Part shown: positions 54,889 through 63,874 of the stretch, piece by piece
Layout: each line of letters starts with the position of its first letter
Numbering within the stretch: the first letter of the stretch is position 1
NCBI RefSeq assembly: GCF_900589395.1
Contig: NZ_UUIS01000023.1
Coordinates: 30,590 to 94,589, forward strand
Length of the DNA: 64,000 bases
Reading direction: 5' to 3'
Origin: Pseudomonas viridiflava
Lineage (GTDB): Bacteria > Pseudomonadota > Gammaproteobacteria > Pseudomonadales > Pseudomonadaceae
Made by a program: the position numbers and the translations under genes
The notes under the pieces: generated by a model
The model's database searches: none
What the model was told of the DNA's origin: nothing
What the model saw: the letters and a program-made list of their open reading frames with translations, nothing else

Positions 54889-55398
54889 ATGCCTCGCTTG
54901 ATGCTTTGTCCAAGGCGCCTGTCGCCGCTGTTGCTCGTCTGTTCAACCCTGCTGTTGGCGAGCTGTTCATCGCTGTCGCCTTATTCGAGCCTGACCAAGC
55001 TGGACCTGACCCTGGTCGCCAGCGACCGGCTCAATCCGGACCTGCATGGTCGTCCTTCGCCCATCGTGGTGCGCCTGTTCGAGTTGCGTCACCCGGTGGC
55101 GTTCGAGACCGCCGATTTCTTCAGCCTCTACGAGCGTGCGCGCGACACCCTGGCCCCCGACCTGATCGTCAGCGAAGAACTGGAGCTGCGTCCCGGCCAG
55201 ACCCGCCACCTGAAACTGCGCATCGAACAAGGCCGTCATGTCGGCGTCCTGGCGGCCTACCGCGACCTCAATCAGGCGCGCTGGCGCCAGGTGGTGACGG
55301 TCAGCCGTGGCCTGCGTACACAGGTTGAGCTGGTGCTTGACCAGGACGGCATCGCCGCCGCGCCTGGGGCGACAGTTGCCGGGGAGGGCGTGCAATGA
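54889..55398 (+). CDS. tssJ: Type VI secretion system lipoprotein TssJ
   Basis: This 169-residue outer-membrane lipoprotein has a lipoprotein signal ending in the lipobox LLASC, then a transthyretin-like beta fold (LDLTLVASDRLNPDLHGRPS, VVRLFELRHPVAFETADFF). TssJ tethers the TssM periplasmic arm to the outer membrane. The start at 54889 lies four bases after tagH; its stop overlaps tssK (ATGA). Confidence 0.95.
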   Translation: MPRLMLCPRRLSPLLLVCSTLLLASCSSLSPYSSLTKLDLTLVASDRLNPDLHGRPSPIVVRLFELRHPVAFETADFFSLYERARDTLAPDLIVSEELELRPGQTRHLKLRIEQGRHVGVLAAYRDLNQARWRQVVTVSRGLRTQVELVLDQDGIAAAPGATVAGEGVQ

Positions 55399-56726
55399 AT
55401 GCGCATAAAGTCATCTGGCAGGAAGGCATGTTGCTGCGCCCCCAGCACCTGCAGCACAACGATCGCTACTACGATCATCAGCTCAAGACCCGCACGCTGA
55501 TGCTGGGCGGTCATCAATGGGGCTTTTTCAGCCTGGAAATCGACGTGCAGTTTCTCGCGATGGGCAAGCTGGTCATCAGCCAGGCCCGTGGGGTCCTGCC
55601 CGACGGCAGTCTGTTCGACCTGGCCGGCGCGCCGGAGCCTCTGGCGCTGGACGTGCCGCCCAACACCACCAACACCGCCGTGTACCTGGCCTTGCCGCTG
55701 GTGACCGGTAACCATATCGAGGCCCGGCGTGCCGATCAGGCCGACGTGCTGGCGCGCTACACCCAGTACCAGACTGAAGTGGCGGACTCCAACGCGGGTG
55801 AAAACGCCAGCAGCCAGGTCAATTGTGCCCGGCCCGACCTGCGCCTGATGCTGGGTGAACAGGCTGGCGACCAAGCCTGGGTCAAGCTCAAGCTGTGCCA
55901 GGTTCTTGAAGCCGGTGCGGGTGGGACGATTACCCTGGCACCGGAATTCGTGCCCAGCTTCCTGCATGTCAGAGCGTGCGCCTGGATGCTCTCGTGCCTC
56001 AAGGAGGTCATCAGCCTGCTGGCCCACCGTGGCGACACCATTGCCGGGCGTATTCGCTCCAGCGGTACGGTCGGCAGTGCGCAGATCGGCGATTTCATGA
56101 TGCTGCAACTGATCAACCGCAACGAACTGCTGCTGCGCCATTGCCTGGGCCAGGCGCACGTGCATCCCGAAGCCTTGTACCGCCTGCTGCTGGGGTTGCT
56201 CGGCGAGCTGGCGACGTTTGCCAGTGACAGCAAGCGACCGGCCCTGAGCGGCGGTTACCAGCACAATGACCAGGGCGCGAGCCTCAGGCCCTTGATGGAT
56301 GAAATTCGCCAGGTGCTGTCGATGGTGCTTGAACAGCATGCCATCGAGTTGCCGCTGGAGCTGCGCCAGTACGGCGTTCGGGTTGCCACGCTGCATGACC
56401 ACACGCTGCTGGCATCCTGCAGTTTTGTCCTGGCTGTCAGCGCCCAATGCGACACCGAAGAGCTGCGCCAGCGCCTGCCGGCCCACTTGAAGGCCGGCGC
56501 GGTCGAGCACATCCGTGACCTGGTCAACCTGCACCTGCCGGGTATCCGCCTCAAGCCCCTGCCTGTAGCGCCCCGGCAGATTCCGTTCCATGCCAACAAG
56601 ACCTATTTCATTCTGGAACCTGCCCCTGACGACCTGGCCGTACTGGAGCGCTCCGGCGGCTTTGCCTTCCATTTGTCCGGCGATTTTACCGGTCTGGAAC
56701 TGACATTCTGGGCGATCAGGAATTGA
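55395..56726 (+). CDS. tssK: Type VI secretion system baseplate subunit TssK
   Basis: This 443-residue trimeric baseplate adaptor begins with VIWQEGMLLRPQHLQHNDRY, the family signature. It links the baseplate wedge to the TssL/TssM membrane complex. The start overlaps the tssJ stop by four bases. tssL starts five bases after its stop. Confidence 0.97.
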   Translation: MNAHKVIWQEGMLLRPQHLQHNDRYYDHQLKTRTLMLGGHQWGFFSLEIDVQFLAMGKLVISQARGVLPDGSLFDLAGAPEPLALDVPPNTTNTAVYLALPLVTGNHIEARRADQADVLARYTQYQTEVADSNAGENASSQVNCARPDLRLMLGEQAGDQAWVKLKLCQVLEAGAGGTITLAPEFVPSFLHVRACAWMLSCLKEVISLLAHRGDTIAGRIRSSGTVGSAQIGDFMMLQLINRNELLLRHCLGQAHVHPEALYRLLLGLLGELATFASDSKRPALSGGYQHNDQGASLRPLMDEIRQVLSMVLEQHAIELPLELRQYGVRVATLHDHTLLASCSFVLAVSAQCDTEELRQRLPAHLKAGAVEHIRDLVNLHLPGIRLKPLPVAPRQIPFHANKTYFILEPAPDDLAVLERSGGFAFHLSGDFTGLELTFWAIRN

Positions 56727-56731
56727 ACGAC

Positions 56732-57601
56732 ATGACCAAGCAAGACCCTCCCGTGCCGGTCGACATGACCGTGTTGCTTGACCCCTCAGGCGTTGGCCCC
56801 GACCAGGCCGCCATGACCACTGCCAGCGATGCGCCGCGGTTTGGCCGGCTCGAAGAGCGCATGGTGTACACCGCGCAACAACCCGTCATGCACCCCTTCA
56901 GCCTGAGCCTGAATGACCTGGTCGGCGCAGCATCGCCTTTGCTGTCGAGCATCCGCCAGATCAAGTACCACAGGGACGGCCAGGGCATCGATGTGCTCAA
57001 CCAGCAGTTGCGCGTTCAGGTCCGGCAATTCGACTATCAGGCCTTGCGCAGCGGAATCGACAGCGATCAGGTCGGGATCGCCCGCTATGTGCTGTGCACG
57101 GTATTGGACGAAGCCGTGGTGACCACCTCATGGGGCGAGCAGAGCGACTGGGCGCAAGACAGCCTGCTCAGCCACTTTCACAACGAAACCTTTGGCGGTG
57201 AGAAATTTTTCAGCCTGCTGGAGCAATTGTCGAAAAACCCCGTCCGGCATCTGCCGCTGCTGGAGCTGATGTATGTATGCCTGGCCCTTGGATTCGAAGG
57301 CAAGTACCGCCGGGGCACTCGCGGCACGGTCGCGCTCCAAGAGATCCGCGACGCGCTTTACCGACAGATCCGCCAACTGCGTGGCGATGCCAGCAGTGAG
57401 CTGTCGCCCTGCTGGCAGGGCCTGAAGCCCCCGCGCCGCGACACGCCGAGCATCGTGCCCGGGTGGCTGGTGGTGCTGTTTACCGGCGTGGCGCTGATCA
57501 TGATGTATTCGGGCTTTGCCTGGGTGCTCGGCGAACAGCGCCAGACCGTTCTGCAACCTTGGCAACAGCTCGAAACGAGCCTGATTGTGCCCCGCTCGTG
57601 A
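56732..57601 (+). CDS. tssL: Type VI secretion system inner-membrane protein TssL (DotU/IcmH family)
   Basis: This 289-residue protein has a cytoplasmic DotU domain (about residues 60-230, with VLCTVLDEAVVTTSWGEQSDW and FSLLEQLSKNP) and one C-terminal transmembrane helix (about 247-270). No peptidoglycan-binding OmpA extension is present, so wall anchoring would need another protein. It forms the membrane complex with TssM and TssJ. Confidence 0.96.
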   Translation: MTKQDPPVPVDMTVLLDPSGVGPDQAAMTTASDAPRFGRLEERMVYTAQQPVMHPFSLSLNDLVGAASPLLSSIRQIKYHRDGQGIDVLNQQLRVQVRQFDYQALRSGIDSDQVGIARYVLCTVLDEAVVTTSWGEQSDWAQDSLLSHFHNETFGGEKFFSLLEQLSKNPVRHLPLLELMYVCLALGFEGKYRRGTRGTVALQEIRDALYRQIRQLRGDASSELSPCWQGLKPPRRDTPSIVPGWLVVLFTGVALIMMYSGFAWVLGEQRQTVLQPWQQLETSLIVPRS

Positions 57602-57611
57602 GACTCCCTCA

Positions 57612-60600
57612 ATGAACCTGACGATGAAGAAAATCCTGTCATGGCTGGGCCAGACCTGGCTCTGGAGCCTTGCCCTGGTCATGGCGGGCGCCGCGCTGGT
57701 GTGGTGGATCGGGCCAATGCTGGCCATCAACGACCTGCGGCCCTGGGCATCGGTCGAGGCGCGGCTGGCAACGTTCTGCATACTGCTTCTGCTCTGGGGC
57801 CTGGGCCTGGCGTCTTCCGGCTGGCGTGCCAGCCGCCCGCCGGCTGCCGCGGCGCCCGGGCGCGAGCACGATAAGCGTCTGGACGATGAAGGCAAAGAGC
57901 TGCAGCAGTGCTTCAACGAGGCTGTACACACGCTCGGCCACTCCAGCCTTTACCGCGATCACGCGCCGCGTGCGCGCGATGAATTGCCCTGGTATTTGCT
58001 GATCGGCCCACCAGGCAGCGGCAAGACCCGGCTGCTGGAGTGCTCGGAGCTCGAATTCCCGCTCAACCGGCCTGATCGCCTGCAAACCGGTGCGCACACG
58101 CCCACCCGGCATTGCGACTGGTATTTCGCCGGGCAGGCTGTCGTGCTCGACACCGCCGGGCGCTACCTGACCCAGCCTGAACCGGCCTTGGACGGGCATG
58201 CCTGGATGACCTTGCTGGGCTTGCTGCGCAAACGGCGCCGCGTACAGCCGCTCAATGGCGTGCTGGTCAATATCCCGGTGACCGTATTGCTTGAAGGTCA
58301 GGACCAGGAGCGCTTGGCACTGGCCGGGCATCTGCGCGAGCGGCTCCAGGAGCTGCACCGGGTCTTGCGCGTGCAGGTGCCGGTGTACCTGATCCTGAGC
58401 CAGGCCGATCAGGTGCCGGGTTTCGAGGCGTTCTTCGATGCCTTGAGCCTGGAGCAGAACCGCCAGGTGCTCGGCGCCAGTTTCAGCCCGGAACAACCGG
58501 CCACTGAACCGGGTGCGGTGCGCCAGGCCTTCGAAGCCCTGTTGCGCCACTTCGACAGCCAGCTCATCGGCCGTCTGCACCACGAGCGCGACACTTATCG
58601 CCGCAGCCTTGTCCTGGGGTTCACGCACCCGATGAGCGTGCTGGGCGAGCACCTGTGTGAAGTGATCGATACGGTCTTCAACCATCATCGCTATCAACGC
58701 AGCCACCTGCTGCGTGGCTTTTACCTGACGTCGGCGCCCCATCCCGGGCACCCTGCCGCAGACGCCCGACCCCAGCCTCAACGTCAAGCGCCAGACCATT
58801 GCCTGGCGGTAGCCGGCGCCAGTGGCCGTGTGCGCTTCATTCATGAGCTGTTCAGCAAAGTGATCTTTCCCGAGGCCGGCCTGGTCGGCCTGGATCCACA
58901 GGAGCGGCGCCGTATCCACTGGGGGCAACGGGCATGGCTGGCCGGCGGACTGGCCACGCTGGTGCTGGGCGGATTGCTATGGGCGCGCGGCTTTGGCGCC
59001 AACCATGAGCGTCTGGAAACCCTGCGGGTGCTGGCTGGGCAATGGCAGCAACAGCACAAGACTCTTCACCCGGACGACGATGCCATGGCCCTGCTCAAGG
59101 TATTGCAGACCAGCGACCAGGCCAGCCAGGTCTTCGTGCCGGCCCACGAGGTGGCCTGGTACGAGCGCAACGGTCTCTATCAGGGCAAGGCCAGCCAGCC
59201 CGTGCTGCGTGCTGTCTATGAGCGCGAATTGCTCGAGCACCTGTTGCCGCAGGTGAGCCGGCTGCTGGAAGCGCGGATTGCCGCCAGCCTGCATGACCGT
59301 GAAGCGCTGCTGGGCAATCTGCGCGCCTACCTGATGCTCAACCTGCCCGCACGCCGCGAGACGCCGTGGCTCAAGGACTGGCTGGCCGCCGAATGGTCGC
59401 GGCTGTATGCCGGCCACAACGAGGTGCAGAGCGACCTGAACCGGCATTTCGAGCAGTTGTTGGCCCTGTCGTTCAGCCAGCCGCTCAATGACAGCCTGGT
59501 GCTGCAGGCACGCCAGACCCTACGCAGCGAATCGCTGGCCAGTGTGGTCTATCGCACCCTGCGCGAGCAGGCCCGCGCCTTGCCCGACTATCGCCTCAGC
59601 CAGCACCTGGGGCCGCAGCGTGACCTGTTTGTCGGCGCCGACCGGGCGATTCCGGGGCTGTTCACCCGCCAGGGCTACCGGCAGTTCTTTTCGGTGCGAG
59701 GCACTGCCCGGGTCAGCGAACTGCTGCGTGACAACTGGGTGCTGGGCGAGGGCAGCGACCTGAGCGGCCGGGATCTGCGTCAGTTGCTGGTGGAGCTGGA
59801 GCAGTTGTATTTTCGCGACTATGCCAGTCACTGGAGCGAAGCGGTAGCACACCTCGGACTGCTGCCCTTCAGTGATGCCGGCGAGGGCGCCGACCTGGCG
59901 GCCGGGCTGCTGTCGTCAAGCTCGCCAGTGGTGCAATTTCTGGTGCAGATTCGCGACAACACCCGCTTTGCGCTGCCTGCCGAACCCCTTGAGGCGGGCA
60001 CCGAACCGGCCGGCGCCCAGGCGGCGGTGCTTGGCAAGGCTGCAGCGGGGGCCAGCCAGGCGCTGGCCTTGCCCGACAATGCCCGGCGGGCCATGCAGCA
60101 GCGTTTCGAGCCGTTGCACCGTTTGCTTGACGACAAGGACGCGCCAAGCGCCGACCTGGTCGCCGCCCTGCAAGGGCTGGATGCCGTGCAACAACAACTG
60201 GCCAGTCTGGCGCGGGCCAGCCAGCCGGAGCAGTTTGCGTTCGAGATGGCCAGGGCGCGAATGGGCGGCCAGCGCGATGCCTTGAGCCAGTTGCGCAACA
60301 CCGCCGCACGCCTGCCACGCCCGGTCAGCGGCTGGTTCAACCTGATGGCAGAAGACGCCTGGCGGCTGGTGTTGGCCAATGCCTACCAGCACCTCAACCA
60401 GCGCTACCAGAGCGAGCTGTATGCCTTTTACGCCAAGGCCATCGCCCAGCGCTACCCGTTCAGTGCACACAGCACCAGTGACGTGGCGCTCAATGACTTT
60501 CGCGAGTTCTTCAAGGCGCAGGGGGTGCTCGAAAGCTTTTTCGAGCAACACCTCAAGGCCTTCGTCAGCGGCCATCCGGGCAGCTACCGCCTGCGCAGCA

Positions 60601-61091
60601 TCGACGGTCACAGCCTGCCGATGTCGCGTGCGCTGCTTGACCAGATGAGTGCAGCGCAACGCATCCGCCAGGGGTTTTTCGCCGAAGACCCCAACCAGCC
60701 GCAAGTGCGTTTCAAGCTGGAACCCTACAGCCTGGACAGCGCCGTCAACCGCGCCGAATTCCGCCTGGGCGAGCGCACGCTGGAATATCGTCACGGTCCT
60801 ATCGTGCCGATGGCGTTCACCTGGCCCGACGACGCGGGGCAGGGCGGTGCCAGCCTGGTGGCCGAGCGCCTGGCCGCACGCCCGGTCGGCATCGAGAAAA
60901 ACCTCGGCCCCTGGTCGTTGTTCCGCCTGCTTGACCTGATGCAGATCGAACCCTTGAGCGGGCGCGATGTTCTGGTACTCAAGGCGAACCTTGGCGGCTT
61001 GCGCGCCAACTACCTGCTGACCAGCCAACGCATGCCCAACCCGTTCGACGTCAGTGCCCTGCGCGGCTTTCGCTTGCCGGCGCAGCTATGA
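57612..61091 (+). CDS. tssM: Type VI secretion system membrane subunit TssM (IcmF)
   Basis: This 1159-residue inner-membrane protein has two N-terminal transmembrane helices (about 15-35 and 50-70), a cytoplasmic NTPase-like domain with an intact Walker A (LIGPPGSGKTRLLE), and a third helix at about 440-455. A long periplasmic IcmF/VasK domain reaches TssJ. The ribosome-binding site is poor, suggesting coupling to tssL 10 bp upstream. The stop overlaps the stp1 start (ATGA). The protein appears complete. Confidence 0.97.
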   Translation: MNLTMKKILSWLGQTWLWSLALVMAGAALVWWIGPMLAINDLRPWASVEARLATFCILLLLWGLGLASSGWRASRPPAAAAPGREHDKRLDDEGKELQQCFNEAVHTLGHSSLYRDHAPRARDELPWYLLIGPPGSGKTRLLECSELEFPLNRPDRLQTGAHTPTRHCDWYFAGQAVVLDTAGRYLTQPEPALDGHAWMTLLGLLRKRRRVQPLNGVLVNIPVTVLLEGQDQERLALAGHLRERLQELHRVLRVQVPVYLILSQADQVPGFEAFFDALSLEQNRQVLGASFSPEQPATEPGAVRQAFEALLRHFDSQLIGRLHHERDTYRRSLVLGFTHPMSVLGEHLCEVIDTVFNHHRYQRSHLLRGFYLTSAPHPGHPAADARPQPQRQAPDHCLAVAGASGRVRFIHELFSKVIFPEAGLVGLDPQERRRIHWGQRAWLAGGLATLVLGGLLWARGFGANHERLETLRVLAGQWQQQHKTLHPDDDAMALLKVLQTSDQASQVFVPAHEVAWYERNGLYQGKASQPVLRAVYERELLEHLLPQVSRLLEARIAASLHDREALLGNLRAYLMLNLPARRETPWLKDWLAAEWSRLYAGHNEVQSDLNRHFEQLLALSFSQPLNDSLVLQARQTLRSESLASVVYRTLREQARALPDYRLSQHLGPQRDLFVGADRAIPGLFTRQGYRQFFSVRGTARVSELLRDNWVLGEGSDLSGRDLRQLLVELEQLYFRDYASHWSEAVAHLGLLPFSDAGEGADLAAGLLSSSSPVVQFLVQIRDNTRFALPAEPLEAGTEPAGAQAAVLGKAAAGASQALALPDNARRAMQQRFEPLHRLLDDKDAPSADLVAALQGLDAVQQQLASLARASQPEQFAFEMARARMGGQRDALSQLRNTAARLPRPVSGWFNLMAEDAWRLVLANAYQHLNQRYQSELYAFYAKAIAQRYPFSAHSTSDVALNDFREFFKAQGVLESFFEQHLKAFVSGHPGSYRLRSIDGHSLPMSRALLDQMSAAQRIRQGFFAEDPNQPQVRFKLEPYSLDSAVNRAEFRLGERTLEYRHGPIVPMAFTWPDDAGQGGASLVAERLAARPVGIEKNLGPWSLFRLLDLMQIEPLSGRDVLVLKANLGGLRANYLLTSQRMPNPFDVSALRGFRLPAQL

Positions 61092-61759
61092 CAGTGCAGG
61101 GTCCGATGTTCGACAGTGCGGCACACAGCGAGTGTGGCAAGGTGCGCGGGCGCAACGAGGACGCGTTTCTCGATGCATCCGGGCTGCGATTGTGGGCCGT
61201 GGCCGATGGCATGGGCGGCCATCACGACGGCCATATCGCCAGCCGGCTGATCGTCGATACCCTGGCGCAGTTGCCGTGCGACTTGCCGCTGGACGCACGG
61301 CTGGCGCAACTGCGTCAACGCCTGCAAGTGCTCAATCGTCAATTGTGCCTGGACCTGACCCAGAGCCTGGGGCAACCGCCGCGCATCATCGGCAGCACCC
61401 TGGTGGCGCTGTTGCTGCAGGGCGAGCAGGGCGCCTGTTGCTGGGCGGGCGACAGCCGCTGCTACCTGTGGCGTGACCAGCGCCTGTATCAATTGACCCA
61501 CGACCACACGCACGCCCACGCCCTGACCCGGGCGGTGGGCGCCTGCCATCCATTGCGGCTGGAGCTGCTGCACTGGCGCGTGCGGCCGGGTGATACCTAC
61601 CTGCTGTGCAGCGACGGCCTTTACCAGGCACTGGACAGCGCGGCGCTGGGCCGCGCCCTGAGCGAGCCGACGGCGGCCCGAGCCTTGTCCGGCCTGTTCA
61701 CGCAGGCGATGCAGGGCCCGGCCACGGACAACCTGACGGGCGTGGTGGTGCGCACATGA
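61088..61759 (+). CDS. stp1: Type VI secretion system PP2C-type protein phosphatase (Stp1/PppA)
   Basis: This 223-residue PP2C-family Ser/Thr phosphatase has the metal-binding motifs GRNEDAF, VADGMGGHHDG, WAGDSRCYLWR and TDNLTGVVV, with all key acidic residues visible. It should reverse phosphorylation by the kinase encoded next to it and so restrain T6SS assembly. It overlaps tssM by four bases and stk1 by four bases. Confidence 0.95.
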   Translation: MTVQGPMFDSAAHSECGKVRGRNEDAFLDASGLRLWAVADGMGGHHDGHIASRLIVDTLAQLPCDLPLDARLAQLRQRLQVLNRQLCLDLTQSLGQPPRIIGSTLVALLLQGEQGACCWAGDSRCYLWRDQRLYQLTHDHTHAHALTRAVGACHPLRLELLHWRVRPGDTYLLCSDGLYQALDSAALGRALSEPTAARALSGLFTQAMQGPATDNLTGVVVRT

Positions 61760-62631
61760 GTGGCTTGCTGCCGGGGGTGCAGGTGTTGTGCGGTCGCTAT
61801 CGACTTGACCTGTTGCTGGGAATCGGTGGCATGAGCCAGGTCTGGCGCGCCCGTGACCTGTTGCACGAGCAGTACGGCGATCCTCAACCGGACATTGCCC
61901 TCAAGCTGCTGAGCGAAGCGTTCGACCAGGTGCCGGATGCCGGATCGCTGTTGTACGGTGAATTTGCCCTGACCCGCCATCTGCATCATCCCGGTGTGGT
62001 GCGCTGCTACAGCTTTGAGGTCGACACCCAGCGCCCATGCGCCTTCATCACCCTGGAGCTGATGCACGGCCTGACCCTGGACCATGTGCTGTGCGAATGC
62101 CCCACCGGCATGCCGGCCGGGGAATTACCTGGCGTGGCGCTGCCCTTGCTGCAGGCCCTGGCCCATTGTCATGCCCGTGGTGTGCTGCATGGCGACCTGA
62201 AACCCGGCAACGTCATGCTTGGCGAACACGGGCTGCGGTTGTTCGATTTCGGCCTGGGCCAGGCGCAACCGGGTGTGCTGCCCGGCCTGCCGCAACTGCG
62301 TCGCGACCACTACAAGGCCTGGACCCCGGCCTATGCCGCCCCGGAGCTGCACGACGGCGCGCCGTTGTCCGAGGCGTCGGACCTGTATGCCGTGGCCTGC
62401 CTGATCCATGAACTGGCCTGTGGCAGCCATCCATTCGGTCGCCTGCCCGGCGACCAGGCCCGCGCCGCCCGGCTGGACCGCTCATTGCACAGGCCGGCCA
62501 AGATCCCCCGGCGCGCCTGGTCGGCACTGCGCCAGGCCTTGTCCTTTGATCCGGCTGCTCGGCCGGGTGCGGTGCAGTTGCATGAAGCGTTGCACGGCCA
62601 GGCGGGTTGGTTCAGGTGTTTCGGCCTTTGA
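61756..62631 (+). CDS. stk1: Type VI secretion system serine/threonine protein kinase (Stk1/PpkA family)
   Basis: This 291-residue eukaryotic-type kinase has a glycine loop LGIGGMSQVWRAR, the lysine in IALKLL, the catalytic loop VLHGDLKPGNVM, DFG (LFDFGLGQ) and APE-type AAPEL. It is a bare kinase domain with no transmembrane helix or sensor domain, unlike the long PpkA of H1-type systems, and matches the short Stk1 of H2-type systems. It probably phosphorylates the FHA protein TagH. This is the last gene of the T6SS cluster here. Confidence 0.94.
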   Translation: MSGLLPGVQVLCGRYRLDLLLGIGGMSQVWRARDLLHEQYGDPQPDIALKLLSEAFDQVPDAGSLLYGEFALTRHLHHPGVVRCYSFEVDTQRPCAFITLELMHGLTLDHVLCECPTGMPAGELPGVALPLLQALAHCHARGVLHGDLKPGNVMLGEHGLRLFDFGLGQAQPGVLPGLPQLRRDHYKAWTPAYAAPELHDGAPLSEASDLYAVACLIHELACGSHPFGRLPGDQARAARLDRSLHRPAKIPRRAWSALRQALSFDPAARPGAVQLHEALHGQAGWFRCFGL

Positions 62632-62724
62632 TGAAGAAATCAGTGGCCAGGTGGAGGGTCGATTCGTTGCCAGCGTTTTGGGCGATGACCGGGTGGTTGT
62701 TGTTCAGGTTGTCTGGCTACCCGG

Positions 62725-62787
62725 TTATTGCCTCCCCTCAAGCCAGGCCTGCAAGGTCCGGGGCACCGTAATGGGCAGCCGCAAAAA
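62725..62787 (-). pseudogene. Possible 3' remnant of an unknown gene cut by the IS30 element
   Basis: Reading away from the IS30 left end, 20 codons (LRLPITVPRTLQAWLEGRQ) lead to a stop at 62725. The stretch looks like a protein C-terminus, but it is too short to identify and may be chance. Confidence 0.25.
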
Positions 62788-63852
62788 CTGAGTGCAACAC
62801 CCTCCCTCAGGTAAGGTGCGGCGATGTCTTATACCGAACTCAGCATGGAAGAACGCGTCACCATTCAAATCGGACAATACCGCGATCTCAGTCAGCGAGA
62901 GATTGCTCGCCTGCTGGGGCGTAGTCCTTCCACGATCAGCCGCGAGTTGCGAAGAAACTCCCTTCCCACTGAAGGCTATGCGGCGTGCGAAGCCCAGGGC
63001 CTTGCTTGTGAGCGTCGAAAAGTCTGTTGTCCGGCCAGAAAACGGGTGCTGGGCAATGAACGGTTCGAACTGATTATCCACTTGCTTCGAGAGCGCTTTT
63101 CTCCCGAGCAAATCGCGGGCAAGCTGCGCGTCATGAAAATCAATCTTGAAGAAGCCTACGTTTGCCGTTAAACGATCTACAACGCCATCTACGCGCTGCC
63201 TATGGGCGAGTTGCGCAAGGAGTTGATCCTGTGTCTGCGCCAGGGGAAAAGCACTCGCAGACCGCGCAGTGGCGGCGTTGACCGACGCGGCCAGATTCCC
63301 GATAGGGTGAGCATTCACGTACGTCCGCCCGAGCTTGAAGACCGGCAAATGCCCGGCCACTGGGAAGGCTACCTGATCAAAGGCAAGGACAATGCCTCGG
63401 CGGTGGACACGCTTGTTGAGCGCACTAGCGGTTATCTGGTCCTGGTCAAAATGCGCGATGCCACCGCGACCCCGGCGGTCGAGGGATTCAGCGCGGCGTT
63501 GAACAACATGCCGCTGGAAGTCCGTAAAAGTGTGACCTCTGACCAGGGTCGTGAAATGGCCAAACATGCCGAACTGACCCAGAAGACAGGCGTGGCGATT
63601 TACTTTTGTGACCCACACAGCCCGTGGCAGCGCGGCAGCAACGAGAACATCAACGGCTTGATTCGCCAGTACCTGCCCAAGGGTACGGACCTGTCGAAGC
63701 ACAGGCAGGAAGAGCTGGACGCTATTTCTTATCAGATGAACATTCGGCCTCGTAAGCGCTTTGGGTTTAAATGCCCAATTGAAGTCATTACGGAGGTGAT
63801 GGGCATGCATCATGAGGCTCCTGCTTCAATTCAATGATCGTGTTGCACTCGG
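62788..63852 (+). mobile_element. IS30-family insertion sequence, inactivated
   Basis: Terminal inverted repeats GAGTGCAACAC (62790-62800) and GTGTTGCACTC (63840-63850) bracket a single transposase frame, giving an element of about 1.06 kb, the size of IS30-family elements. The exact outer ends are uncertain by a few bases and no clear target duplication was found. The transposase is broken by an in-frame stop and has lost a catalytic residue. Confidence 0.85.
62824..63837 (+). pseudogene. IS30 family transposase, disrupted by an in-frame stop
   Basis: This is one continuous frame of about 337 codons with a TAA at 63169-63171; the second half resumes in the same frame. The N-terminal HTH region (ISTRELRR-type, STISRELRRN) and the DDE core are typical of IS30. 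The usual text at the stop is ETIYNAIYA, so GAA probably became TAA. The first catalytic Asp, normally HWEGDLI, is Tyr here (codon 63370-63372), while the second Asp (TSDQG) and the Glu (SNENINGLI) remain. It is probably not active. Confidence 0.92.
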
Positions 63853-63874
63853 TTCCTGCAGCCGCCGATTAAAG

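Noticed and set aside
62725..63813. A 362-codon minus-strand frame over the IS30 element
   Set aside because: It is antisense to the transposase and crosses the element end. Only its last 20 codons outside the element are kept, as a weak remnant.
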